From assembly GCA_031273445.1 (NCBI GenBank), contig JAISRV010000378.1:1-6488 (forward strand): 6,488 nt of DNA, given 5' to 3'. Positions within the stretch are counted from its first letter, which is position 1. The number at the start of each line of letters is the position of its first letter. Both the position numbers and the translations under genes were made by a program. This document shows positions 1-4,718 of the stretch, piece by piece. Origin of the DNA: Candidatus Adiutrix sp. GTDB taxonomy: Bacteria; Desulfobacterota; Desulfarculia; Adiutricales; Adiutricaceae. The notes below the pieces were generated by a model. That model was given only the letters and a program-made list of their open reading frames with translations. It did no database searches and was not told the origin of the DNA.

Positions 1-536
1 ACCTCCCCGAGCTTGTTCTCGCGCCAGGTGGAACCCGCCTCGTCCTTGAGCCGGGTGTTCAAGGCCGCGCCATCGGTCTGAATGTACAATATGCCGTCGC
101 GATCCTTTGGGAAATGATATTTCCCGCTGTTGAACGCCGTAAACGCGTCCTCGGCCCTTCGGCAATCATTTTTGAATATAACCCCGCCGACAAAATTGGC
201 CGCCAGGCGAACAGTGTCGTCGTTGATATTGACGTGCATCACTTCCCGTATGGCCTCTTCGGCTCTTTGATAAGAGGACTGGTTCTGAGCCCAGAAAGCA
301 ATTTTCAGCATTGCCAGCGGCGTGATTTTGAAAGGCAACCCTGCCAGACCGAGATGGCAGTCAAGTGGAGCGACGCTTTTTGCCCCGGTCAACCGCATCA
401 GTTCTTCTTTGCAGTCGGATGTGGGTATCAACACGTACCGTAAGTAACTCAACGGCCCGAGCGCAGTGGTCACTGTGATTGGATTCTTAAAATGTGTGCG
501 CAAAGTTATCCCTTGCGCTCGGAATTCTCTTTTTTT
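1..536 (-). CDS. Transposase core frame (UPF0236/ISLre2-like), -1 frame, partial
   Basis: Read on the minus strand, this frame is open from just after a stop at 539-537 to the left window edge, about 178 codons, with no convincing start of its own. After the shift it begins KREFRAQG and continues HFKNPITVTTALG, PLDCHLGLAGLPFKITPL, WAQNQSSYQRAEEAI, NINDDTVRL, then YIQTDGAALNTR and STWRENKLGE. The Asp of QTDG (bases 74-72, about residue 232 of the fused product) is the probable first catalytic carboxylate of the DDE-type nuclease; the rest of the catalytic domain lies outside the window. Family members normally have the N-terminal helix, the ITV-x-T-x-LG segment and this core in one reading frame, which is why I join it to the 506-766 frame by a -1 shift. 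Alternative: ISKra4-type transposase. I am confident it is a transposase, moderately so of the family. Confidence 0.7.
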
Positions 537-538
537 TT
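498..538 (-). other. Candidate -1 frameshift site: A9 slippery run plus stem-loop
   Basis: The minus strand reads CGT, nine A, then GAG. In the zero frame this is Arg-Lys-Lys-Lys-Glu, and a slip back by one base gives Lys-Lys-Lys-Arg-Glu and enters the long transposase frame. Eleven bases beyond the A-run, an 8-bp stem (GCGCAAGG with CTTTGCGC, one G-U pair) closes a five-base loop, GATAA, which contains the zero-frame TAA stop (508-506). A homopolymer with a 3' structure is the layout of programmed ribosomal frameshifting or transcriptional slippage in several IS families. The spacer is slightly longer than the usual five to nine bases. A simple one-base indel in a decaying element would give the same frames. 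Confidence 0.5.
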
Positions 539-766
539 ACGGATCAAATCGCTTTCGTCAACGGTACTCATCATCTCTTTCAGCATATCTGAATACATAT
601 TATTGGTGTTGTTCTGTAATTCGGCCCACAGTTGCTCAATCTCTGTTATGGTGATAAAGTTGTCGACATCGGAAGTGCCGGCTTCAAATCTCTCTTTGAA
701 TTCTTTTATCAGACGTTCTATTTCCGCTATTCTGTTGCTCGTTAAGTCTCGATTACTTTGGCTCAT
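506..766 (-). CDS. Transposase N-terminal frame (UPF0236/ISLre2-like), zero frame
   Basis: This 86-codon frame starts MSQSNRDL and ends RKKKENSERKG. The ATG at 766-764 was chosen because AGGAGG lies about nine bases upstream. The frame stays open for 37 codons further upstream, but that part has no good ribosome binding site and would read through the predicted promoter. The product is a charged helical segment (IAEIERLIKEFKERFEAG, then an EIEQLWAEL helix), like the N-terminal 80 or so residues that precede the conserved core in this transposase group. On its own it has no catalytic residues. The last codons run over nine consecutive A (complement of 530-538), where a -1 shift enters the frame carrying the rest of the transposase. 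It is therefore probably either the first half of a programmed-frameshift transposase or the front half of a transposase broken by a one-base change. Confidence 0.6.
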   Translation of the reverse strand: MSQSNRDLTSNRIAEIERLIKEFKERFEAGTSDVDNFITITEIEQLWAELQNNTNNMYSDMLKEMMSTVDESDLIRKKKENSERKG

Positions 767-794
767 ATACTGACGCCTCCTATCTTTTAAGGTC

Positions 795-823
795 AGTATA
801 TCAGATGTTACTCTATATGTATA
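795..823 (-). promoter_or_regulatory. Predicted promoter of the transposase
   Basis: On the minus strand, TATACT (800-795) is preceded by TGA, giving an extended -10 element. A weak -35-like hexamer TATACA sits 17 bases upstream (823-818). A start near 788 would leave a short leader of about 20 bases carrying the AGGAGG site (780-775) before the ATG at 766. The -35 match is poor, so the call leans on the extended -10. Confidence 0.4.
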
Positions 824-863
824 TACCAAATATTTATATCTATACACTGCCCAGCTAAACCAT

Positions 864-892
864 TTGACGTTCCGCATTTTTTTATGTATAAT
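864..892 (+). promoter_or_regulatory. Near-consensus sigma70 promoter of the tRNA-Arg gene
   Basis: TTGACG (864-869), a 17-base spacer and a perfect TATAAT (887-892) precede the tRNA by about 50 bases, predicting a start near 899. The spacer contains seven consecutive T. It points away from the transposase promoter, so the two promoters are divergent. This is the best-matching promoter in the window, as expected for a stable RNA gene. Confidence 0.8.
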
Positions 893-908
893 ATCACTTT
901 ATTCAGAC

Positions 909-927
909 ACGGCCTAATAAAGGCCGT
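909..927 (+). other. Hairpin in the tRNA 5' leader
   Basis: ACGGCCT (909-915) and AGGCCGT (921-927) form a perfect 7-bp stem around the loop AATAA, between the predicted start near 899 and the mature tRNA 5' end at 946. No T-run follows, so it is not a terminator. It could be a processing element in the precursor or simply chance. Confidence 0.4.
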
Positions 928-945
928 CGGCTGGACAAAAATTAT

Positions 946-1022
946 GGGCGATTAGCTCAGCTGGATAGAGCGTTAGCCTCCGGAGCTAAAGGCCGCGCGT
1001 TCGAATCGCGCATCGCCCACCA
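946..1022 (+). tRNA. tRNA-Arg (anticodon CCG)
   Basis: The sequence folds into a complete cloverleaf. The acceptor stem GGGCGAT/ATCGCCC is fully paired, the D arm is GCTC/GAGC, and the anticodon stem TTAGC/GCTAA closes loop CTCCGGA with anticodon CCG at 980-982. A five-base variable loop is followed by the T stem GCGCG/CGCGC around TTCGAAT. The discriminator base is A1019 and CCA is encoded at 1020-1022. It should read the Arg codon CGG. The gene has its own strong promoter, and mobile-element fragments lie on both sides, with the IS630 remnant starting only 60 bases after the CCA. Confidence 0.97.
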
Positions 1023-1030
1023 TAATGAAT

Positions 1031-1065
1031 CAAGGGTTTCAGCCAAAAATTCGCTGAAACCCTTG
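1031..1065 (+). repeat. 13-bp inverted repeat (hairpin) behind the tRNA
   Basis: Arms 1031-1043 and 1053-1065 (CAAGGGTTTCAGC and its complement) pair perfectly over 13 bp around a nine-base loop. It begins eight bases after the tRNA CCA and ends 16 bases before the IS630 ATG. It is followed by TCGCATTTAG rather than a T-run, so it is not a classic rho-independent terminator. It may help end or trim the tRNA transcript, or may belong to the left end of the IS630 element. Confidence 0.6.
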
Positions 1066-1081
1066 TCGCATTTAGGGCATT

Positions 1082-1633
1082 ATGAAACAAGATATGCGCA
1101 GCCTGAATCAGCAAGGGCAGTATGAACTCCGTAAGCAGATTGTCCTTCTCAAAAGTCAGGGTCGAAGCAGTCCTGAGATAGCGGAAATAATCGACCTGAC
1201 CCGGCAAAGCGTCAACGCGACTTGGCGGCGTTATAAAGCCGGCGGTTTAGAAGCGATTAAGCCGAAAACGAGAGGTCGCCGTCATGGTCAGCACCGCAGA
1301 TTGAGCTCGGAACAGGAAAAAAAATTAAAAAGTCTGATGATCGACAAGACTCCGGAACAATTGTCCTTCAAGTTTGCCCTATGGACCAGAGCGGCGGTTA
1401 AAGCTGTGGCCATGAAACGCTTTAAAACAGACCTGTCTCTTCGAACCATAAGCTGGTATTTATCGCGCTGGGGCTTCACGACCCAAAAGCCGATCAAGCG
1501 GGCCAATGAACAGAACCCTGAAGCGATATCGAACTGGCTCAATTCAGCGTACCCGCTCATAAAAGAGCGAGCCAAAAAGGAAAAGGCTGAAATTAACTTC
1601 CAGCTTAAGCCCCGCGCTATGCGCGGGGCTTAA
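1082..1633 (+). pseudogene. IS630-family transposase remnant, N-terminal half only
   Basis: The product begins MKQDMRSLNQQGQYELRKQI and matches the N-terminal half of IS630-family (Tc1/mariner superfamily) transposases. A first helix-turn-helix spans about residues 10-55 (IVLLKSQGRSSPEIAEII, then LTRQSVNATWRRYKAGG). A winged-helix segment follows, with family hallmarks FALWTRAAVKAV, LSLRTISWYLSRWGFTTQKP and RANEQNPEAI. Similarity stops at KEKAEIN (about base 1593), just before the place where the first catalytic Asp (typically in a YWGDE-like motif) should appear. The last 11 codons are translated palindrome. Full-length members have about 340 residues, so the DDE catalytic core is missing and the protein cannot transpose. 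The ATG at 1082 has AGGG four bases upstream; Met5 is an alternative start. Any transcription would come from read-through of the tRNA promoter. The remaining DNA-binding domain could in principle still bind IS630 ends, but a decaying fragment is more likely. Confidence 0.85.
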
Positions 1634-1644
1634 GCTGGAAGTTA
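1594..1644. repeat. Perfect 24-bp-stem palindrome with a TAT loop
   Basis: Arms 1594-1617 and 1621-1644 are exact reverse complements, separated by only three bases (TAT). The GC-rich inner part (GCCCCGCGC) sits on an AT-richer outer part. It begins exactly where the IS630 similarity ends. No T-run follows, so it is not a simple terminator. It could be an inserted palindromic repeat of a genome-wide family, an end of a small mobile element, or the scar of a rearrangement. Confidence 0.9.
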
Positions 1645-1660
1645 CGGCTTGGGCATCCGT

Positions 1661-1691
1661 AGGCCTCACCCAGCGTGGGGCCTTTTTATTT
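1661..1691 (+). terminator. Rho-independent terminator
   Basis: A 9-bp stem (1661-1669 with 1675-1683, one G-U pair) around loop CCAGC is followed by TTTTTATTT. It ends rightward transcription coming from the tRNA-Arg promoter and the IS630 remnant. It may have been the tRNA's own terminator before the IS630 fragment and the palindrome came between them. In the opposite direction there is no T-run, so it should work poorly for the leftward DJ-1 gene that ends at 1720. Confidence 0.8.
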
Positions 1692-1719
1692 AGGCCCGCT
1701 ATTTCGGCTCTTCATCAAT

Positions 1720-2328
1720 TTATAGGCGCGGAACGCGTAGCCAGGCCTCTTTCCGCACTTTTTCCGCCGCGTCCTGGCCCAGAAGCTCGCGGATGAGGGC
1801 CAGCGAGAATTCTTCGGCGGCGCCCGGGCCCTGGCCGGTTATGAGTTTGCCGTCGATTTCCGCCGGGTTCATCGTCTTTTTGCTGTTTTCAAGCAGTTTT
1901 TTATGATCCGGCCCGGCCCATTGTTCCGCCTGTTCTTCCATCCCGGGAAAACAGGTGAAGGTTTTCCCCCTTAGAAGCCCCAGTTTGGCGAAAACCACTA
2001 TGGGCGAGGCGCAGATGGCGGCGACGACATTTCCCGCGGCCTGGGTCTTCAGTATCAATTCGACGGCTTCCTGGCACGCGGCGATATTAGAAGCCCCGGG
2101 CATGCCGCCAGGACAAATGACCGCGTCAGGGGCCGAAGAATATTGTTTCAGCGCGTCTTTGGCGGTCAGGCCGGCGGTGATGGTCAGCCCATGCGCGCCT
2201 GTTATTTCAAGCCTGGGCGAACAGGCCGCGGCGGCGACAGAAATTCCCGCGCGGCGCAGATAGTCAAAGGGGGTAACGCCTTCAATTTCTTCAAAGCCGT
2301 CGGCATACAGTATTAAAGCTTGCTTCAT
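1720..2328 (-). CDS. DJ-1/PfpI family protein, YajL-like
   Basis: A 202-residue cytoplasmic protein of the DJ-1/ThiJ/PfpI fold, full length for the family. It starts MKQALILYADGFEEIEGVTP, where Glu16 corresponds to the conserved Glu18 of human DJ-1. The nucleophile-elbow Cys106 lies in VVAAICASP, followed by the FPGMEE and LITGQGPGAAEEF segments, which match the order in bacterial YajL. Members are oxidation-sensitive proteins linked to oxidative-stress resistance, chaperone activity and glyoxalase or reported deglycase activity; older entries call them 4-methyl-5-thiazole monophosphate biosynthesis (ThiJ) proteins. The actual substrate here cannot be told. The ATG is supported by AGGAGG five bases upstream and by a good promoter about 65 bases further up. 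The gene appears monocistronic: its left neighbour is the IS630 region on the other strand and its right neighbour is divergent. An operator-like palindrome over the -10 element suggests repression. Confidence 0.93.
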   Translation of the reverse strand: MKQALILYADGFEEIEGVTPFDYLRRAGISVAAAACSPRLEITGAHGLTITAGLTAKDALKQYSSAPDAVICPGGMPGASNIAACQEAVELILKTQAAGNVVAAICASPIVVFAKLGLLRGKTFTCFPGMEEQAEQWAGPDHKKLLENSKKTMNPAEIDGKLITGQGPGAAEEFSLALIRELLGQDAAEKVRKEAWLRVPRL

Positions 2329-2377
2329 GCTGCCCTCCTAAATGGATGAATAAAGCGACCTAAGTGTTAAGTGATAT

Positions 2378-2403
2378 GCGCCTCTATAAAATAATAGAGG
2401 CGC
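2378..2403. promoter_or_regulatory. Operator-like palindrome over the -10 of the DJ-1 gene
   Basis: Half-sites 2378-2387 (GCGCCTCTAT) and 2394-2403 (ATAGAGGCGC) are exact 10-bp inverted repeats around a six-base AT centre. The palindrome covers the -10 hexamer, part of the spacer and the predicted start, the classic position for a dimeric repressor. Because transcription would begin within it, the RNA would not contain the complete hairpin, which favours a DNA-level operator over an RNA structure. No T-run follows on either strand, so it is not a terminator. No regulator gene lies in the window. Confidence 0.55.
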
Positions 2404-2418
2404 CAGAAATTTTGTCAA
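2391..2418 (-). promoter_or_regulatory. Promoter of the DJ-1/YajL-like gene
   Basis: On the minus strand a perfect TTGACA (2418-2413), a 16-base spacer and TATTAT (2396-2391) form a strong sigma70-type promoter. The predicted start is near 2384, giving a leader of about 56 bases that carries the AGGAGG site. The -10 element lies inside the palindrome described separately. Confidence 0.75.
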
Positions 2419-2465
2419 TAGAGACTCGCGAATAAAGGCGGCCTGGATTGAATGCGGGCGGCGAT

Positions 2466-2494
2466 TTGACTTTTTAGCGGAGCTGCGCTATCAA
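2466..2494 (+). promoter_or_regulatory. Possible promoter of the leucine-rich-repeat gene
   Basis: TTGACT (2466-2471), a 17-base spacer and TATCAA (2489-2494) give a good -35 and a modest -10 on the plus strand. If used, transcription would start near 2501, inside the longest reading frame. It would then exclude the ATG at 2494 and favour the in-frame ATG at 2578. It stands divergent from the DJ-1 promoter about 50 bases away. Confidence 0.35.
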
Positions 2495-3606
2495 TGGATG
2501 GAGCTTGCTTTGCCTTGGATTATCATATACAAAGACGGCCTGGGCTTGCCCGTAATTTGAACGAACCGCGAGCGACTATGGATTGTGACGAACTGAATGA
2601 GTTGAACGCCTGGGCGCGGGAAATCGGCTATGGCCAGCAGTGGGCGGGCGACGATGAGGAACCGTTGCCCGAAGGCCGCGGCCGTTTGGGCGAACTGGTT
2701 GATTTTTTTGTATGGGATACGGCGCCGCCGAAAGTCGCCCGCTTGCCGGAGTCCATCCGTCTCCTGCGCAATCTTAAGAAATTGGATTTGCGCGATGCGC
2801 CGCTGGAAGGTCTGCCGGAATCCATCGGCGAGCTGCGGAGGCTGGAAGACCTCTATCTGTCCAAAGCGCGGATCGCGCGTCTGCCTGACGGTTTCGCCAA
2901 ACTCAAGAAACTGGAGTATCTCGAAATTGAAGAATCCGGCCTTGAGCGTTTGCCGGAAGATTTCGGAGAGCTGGAAAATTTGGCATATTTGTCCCTGACC
3001 GCCAACCGCATCCAAAGACTGCCGGATTCCATGCGTCGCCTCAAACGGTTGAAGCGGCTGAGACTTGGCGGCAACCAGCTGGCCGAAGTTCCGGAATGGA
3101 TAGGCGAACTGGTCGGCCTGCGCGAACTGATTGTCGGGAACAATCCGCCGCTCGCCCGCTTGCCGGATGTGCTGGCCGACATGCCGAATTTGCGTCACTT
3201 GGCGGCGGACGCCGAACTTTCTCCGCCAAAGCTGGCCTATATCCGGGACATGTTCGACAGGCCCCTGGGTCTGCTTCAGGCGACCTTCGCCGAAATGCTG
3301 ACCCCCATCGACACGGATTTCGTCCTGCCGGAAGAAGACGCGCGTCTGCGGCGGCGTGGTTCCATCGGCCCGGATGACGGCCCATATTTCTACGGCGAAA
3401 CCGTGGAGTACCTGTTCGGGCGCGGCGAGAAAGGCGAGTACGTCGATTTTCACCTCGCGCACTGCATTTGGGGCAACAGGCACAGGCGCATTTGGGAAAA
3501 CGGGGAATGTGAGAAACTGGAAACCGTCTCCATCGCCCATTCCGGCGACGAGCTGAAACGCATCTGCGACATGCTGGACGCCAAGGGATTTTCGTACGCG
3601 CTCTGA
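2494..3606 (+). CDS. Leucine-rich-repeat protein with an unrecognised C-terminal domain
   Basis: A soluble 370-residue protein with no signal peptide or membrane segment. Residues 84-243 are seven tandem leucine-rich repeats of about 23 residues, each opening LP-E/D-x and running L-x-x-L-x-x-L-x-L, for example LPESIGELRRLEDLYLSKAR and LPEDFGELENLAYLSLTANR. This is the bacterial LPX type that forms a curved protein-binding surface. Before it lies a charged stretch (about 29-83: MDCDELNELNAWAREIGYG, then acidic DDEEPLPEG). After it, residues 244-370 form a separate domain I do not recognise, with YFYGETVEYLFGRGEKGEY and HRRIWENGECEKLE. The partner and role are unknown; an intracellular adaptor or effector is possible. 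I give the longest frame; its ATG has only GGAG 11 bases upstream. The ATG at 2578 (Met29) is a serious alternative, because residues 1-28 look non-conserved and a possible promoter -10 overlaps 2494. The gene converges on the HD-GYP gene with eight bases between the stop codons. Confidence 0.88.
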   Translation: MDGACFALDYHIQRRPGLARNLNEPRATMDCDELNELNAWAREIGYGQQWAGDDEEPLPEGRGRLGELVDFFVWDTAPPKVARLPESIRLLRNLKKLDLRDAPLEGLPESIGELRRLEDLYLSKARIARLPDGFAKLKKLEYLEIEESGLERLPEDFGELENLAYLSLTANRIQRLPDSMRRLKRLKRLRLGGNQLAEVPEWIGELVGLRELIVGNNPPLARLPDVLADMPNLRHLAADAELSPPKLAYIRDMFDRPLGLLQATFAEMLTPIDTDFVLPEEDARLRRRGSIGPDDGPYFYGETVEYLFGRGEKGEYVDFHLAHCIWGNRHRRIWENGECEKLETVSIAHSGDELKRICDMLDAKGFSYAL

Positions 3607-3614
3607 TTTCCAAA

Positions 3615-4718
3615 TTATCCGCCAGGCGATGGCCTGAATTGATCCTTAACTTCCTGGAACACGTCGATCAGAACCGGGTCGAAATGGGTTCCTCTGCCTT
3701 CTATTATGATGCGGGCGGCTTCTTCGTGCGAAATGGCTTTTTTATAGGGCCGGTCGGAGATCAGGGCGTCATAGACGTCGGCAATGGCCATTAACCGGCC
3801 CTGCAAGGGAATTTCCTCCCCGCGAAGCCCGTCGGGATAGCCGGAGCCGTCCCATTTTTCATGGTGAGTCATGGCGAATATTTTCGAGTGCTTCAAAAAA
3901 TCGCTCTCCGAAGCGCGGGCGCTTATCTTCTCGATTATCCGGGCGCCGAAGAGGGAGTGGCGCTTCATCTTCTCGAACTCGTCGGGCGTGAGTTTGCCGG
4001 GTTTTCTGAGTATGCCGTCGCTGATCGCAATTTTGCCCACGTCGTGCAATTGAGACGACTGCGACACGAGCTTCATGTCCCAATCCGCCGTTTCCTCCCG
4101 ATAAAGCCCAAAATCCTGCAATGCGCCCACTAATATGTCCAGCCATCTCTGCGTGCGCTGCACATGCCCGCCCGTGACGTCATCGCGGCTCTCCACCAGG
4201 TCCGCCAGCGTATTCAATATGGCCCCTTGGAGTTCGAGCACGCGGCCCGTCTTCTCCTCGACCAGGCGCTGAAGATTCTCGTTGAAATTCTGGAGCTCCA
4301 ACTTCTGATCCTCAAGGGTTCGCTTTTGGGATTCCATTGTCAGGTGGATTTCAACCCGTTTGCGGAGGAGAGACTGCACGAACGGTTTTGCTATATAGTC
4401 CGCCGCCCCGAGGTTCAAGCCCTCGACTTCGCTGTCCGGGTCATTTTTTGCGGTGAGGAATATGACCGGGATATCGCGGGTTTCAGCGCGGTTTTTCAGA
4501 ATTTTAATCGCTTCGAGCCCGTTCATTTCCGGCATGTTTATGTCGAGCAAGATCAAAGAAGGCCTCTCCGCCTCCAGTAAACTGAACATTTTGGCGCATG
4601 AGGGAACGGTGAAAACGTCGTAAATGTCGGACAGGGCGGTCTTGGCGTACTTCAGGTTGGTGATGTTGTCGTCCACCACCATAAGCCTCGTTCTGCGCCC
4701 CTTCGTCAAATCGTTCAT
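3615..4718 (-). CDS. Response regulator with HD-GYP domain, RpfG-like c-di-GMP phosphodiesterase
   Basis: A 367-residue cytoplasmic protein. Residues 10-125 are a receiver domain, with acidic pair Asp16/Asp17, phosphoacceptor Asp59 in LILLDINMPEMNG, switch Thr89 and Lys111 in the KPF motif. Residues about 125-165 form a coiled coil (TLEDQKLELQNFNENLQRLVEEKTGRV). Residues about 165-360 are an HD-GYP domain with His185, the HD pair His225-Asp226 in LHDVGKIAI, His254, His285-His286, the GYP signature in DGSGYPDGLRG and Asp314 in IADVYDA. HD-GYP enzymes hydrolyse cyclic-di-GMP to pGpG or GMP at a metal centre, and all the metal and signature residues I can check are present, so the enzyme should be active. 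Its ATG overlaps the kinase stop as ATGA, with a GGGGGAGG site seven bases upstream inside the kinase gene. This implies translational coupling and makes it the likely output partner of that kinase. No terminator is visible after the stop. Confidence 0.95.
   Translation of the reverse strand: MNDLTKGRRTRLMVVDDNITNLKYAKTALSDIYDVFTVPSCAKMFSLLEAERPSLILLDINMPEMNGLEAIKILKNRAETRDIPVIFLTAKNDPDSEVEGLNLGAADYIAKPFVQSLLRKRVEIHLTMESQKRTLEDQKLELQNFNENLQRLVEEKTGRVLELQGAILNTLADLVESRDDVTGGHVQRTQRWLDILVGALQDFGLYREETADWDMKLVSQSSQLHDVGKIAISDGILRKPGKLTPDEFEKMKRHSLFGARIIEKISARASESDFLKHSKIFAMTHHEKWDGSGYPDGLRGEEIPLQGRLMAIADVYDALISDRPYKKAISHEEAARIIIEGRGTHFDPVLIDVFQEVKDQFRPSPGG

Larger units (their letters stand above)
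1..823 (-). mobile_element. Partial insertion sequence, UPF0236/ISLre2-like, 5' part only
   Basis: A leftward insertion sequence whose distal part runs off the left window edge. What is visible is its promoter, its ribosome binding site, the transposase N-terminus in one frame and the start of the catalytic region in a second frame. The family call rests on the translated protein, which shows the LDCHLGL/LPFKITPL/SYQRA stretch and the motif YIQTDG followed by WRENKLGE. This resembles UPF0236/ISLre2 transposases; the ISKra4 family is the main alternative. The terminal inverted repeat and target duplication cannot be placed because only one end could lie in the window. The right end given here is the outer edge of the predicted promoter, so the true boundary is probably somewhat further right, before the tRNA promoter at 864. 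The AT-rich composition of 540-860 sets it apart from the GC-rich chromosomal genes. Confidence 0.7.

Noticed and set aside
114..443. Plus-strand open frame at the left end
   Set aside because: The minus strand of the same codons gives the transposase core with the YIQTDG and WRENKLGE motifs; the plus-strand product resembles nothing.
1031..1065. Rho-independent terminator for the tRNA
   Set aside because: The stem is good but no T-run follows on either strand, so it is listed only as an inverted repeat.
986..1207. Minus-strand open frame overlapping the tRNA
   Set aside because: It reads antisense through the tRNA 3' half and the IS630 start; its ending CAIRTRGL is a familiar artefact of translated tRNA sequence.
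1082..1633. A complete small DNA-binding regulator made from the IS630 N-terminus
   Set aside because: The reading frame ends inside a palindrome just before the catalytic motif, which points to truncation. No own promoter is visible.
2378..2403. Terminator of either divergent gene
   Set aside because: The palindrome has no T-run on either side and sits on the DJ-1 promoter -10, upstream of both genes, which fits an operator better.
2491..3540. Long open frame of about 350 codons on the minus strand opposite the LRR gene
   Set aside because: It is the antisense image of regular LRR codons. Its Gln/Phe-rich periodic sequence copies the repeat spacing, and it has no family resemblance and no promoter or ribosome binding site.
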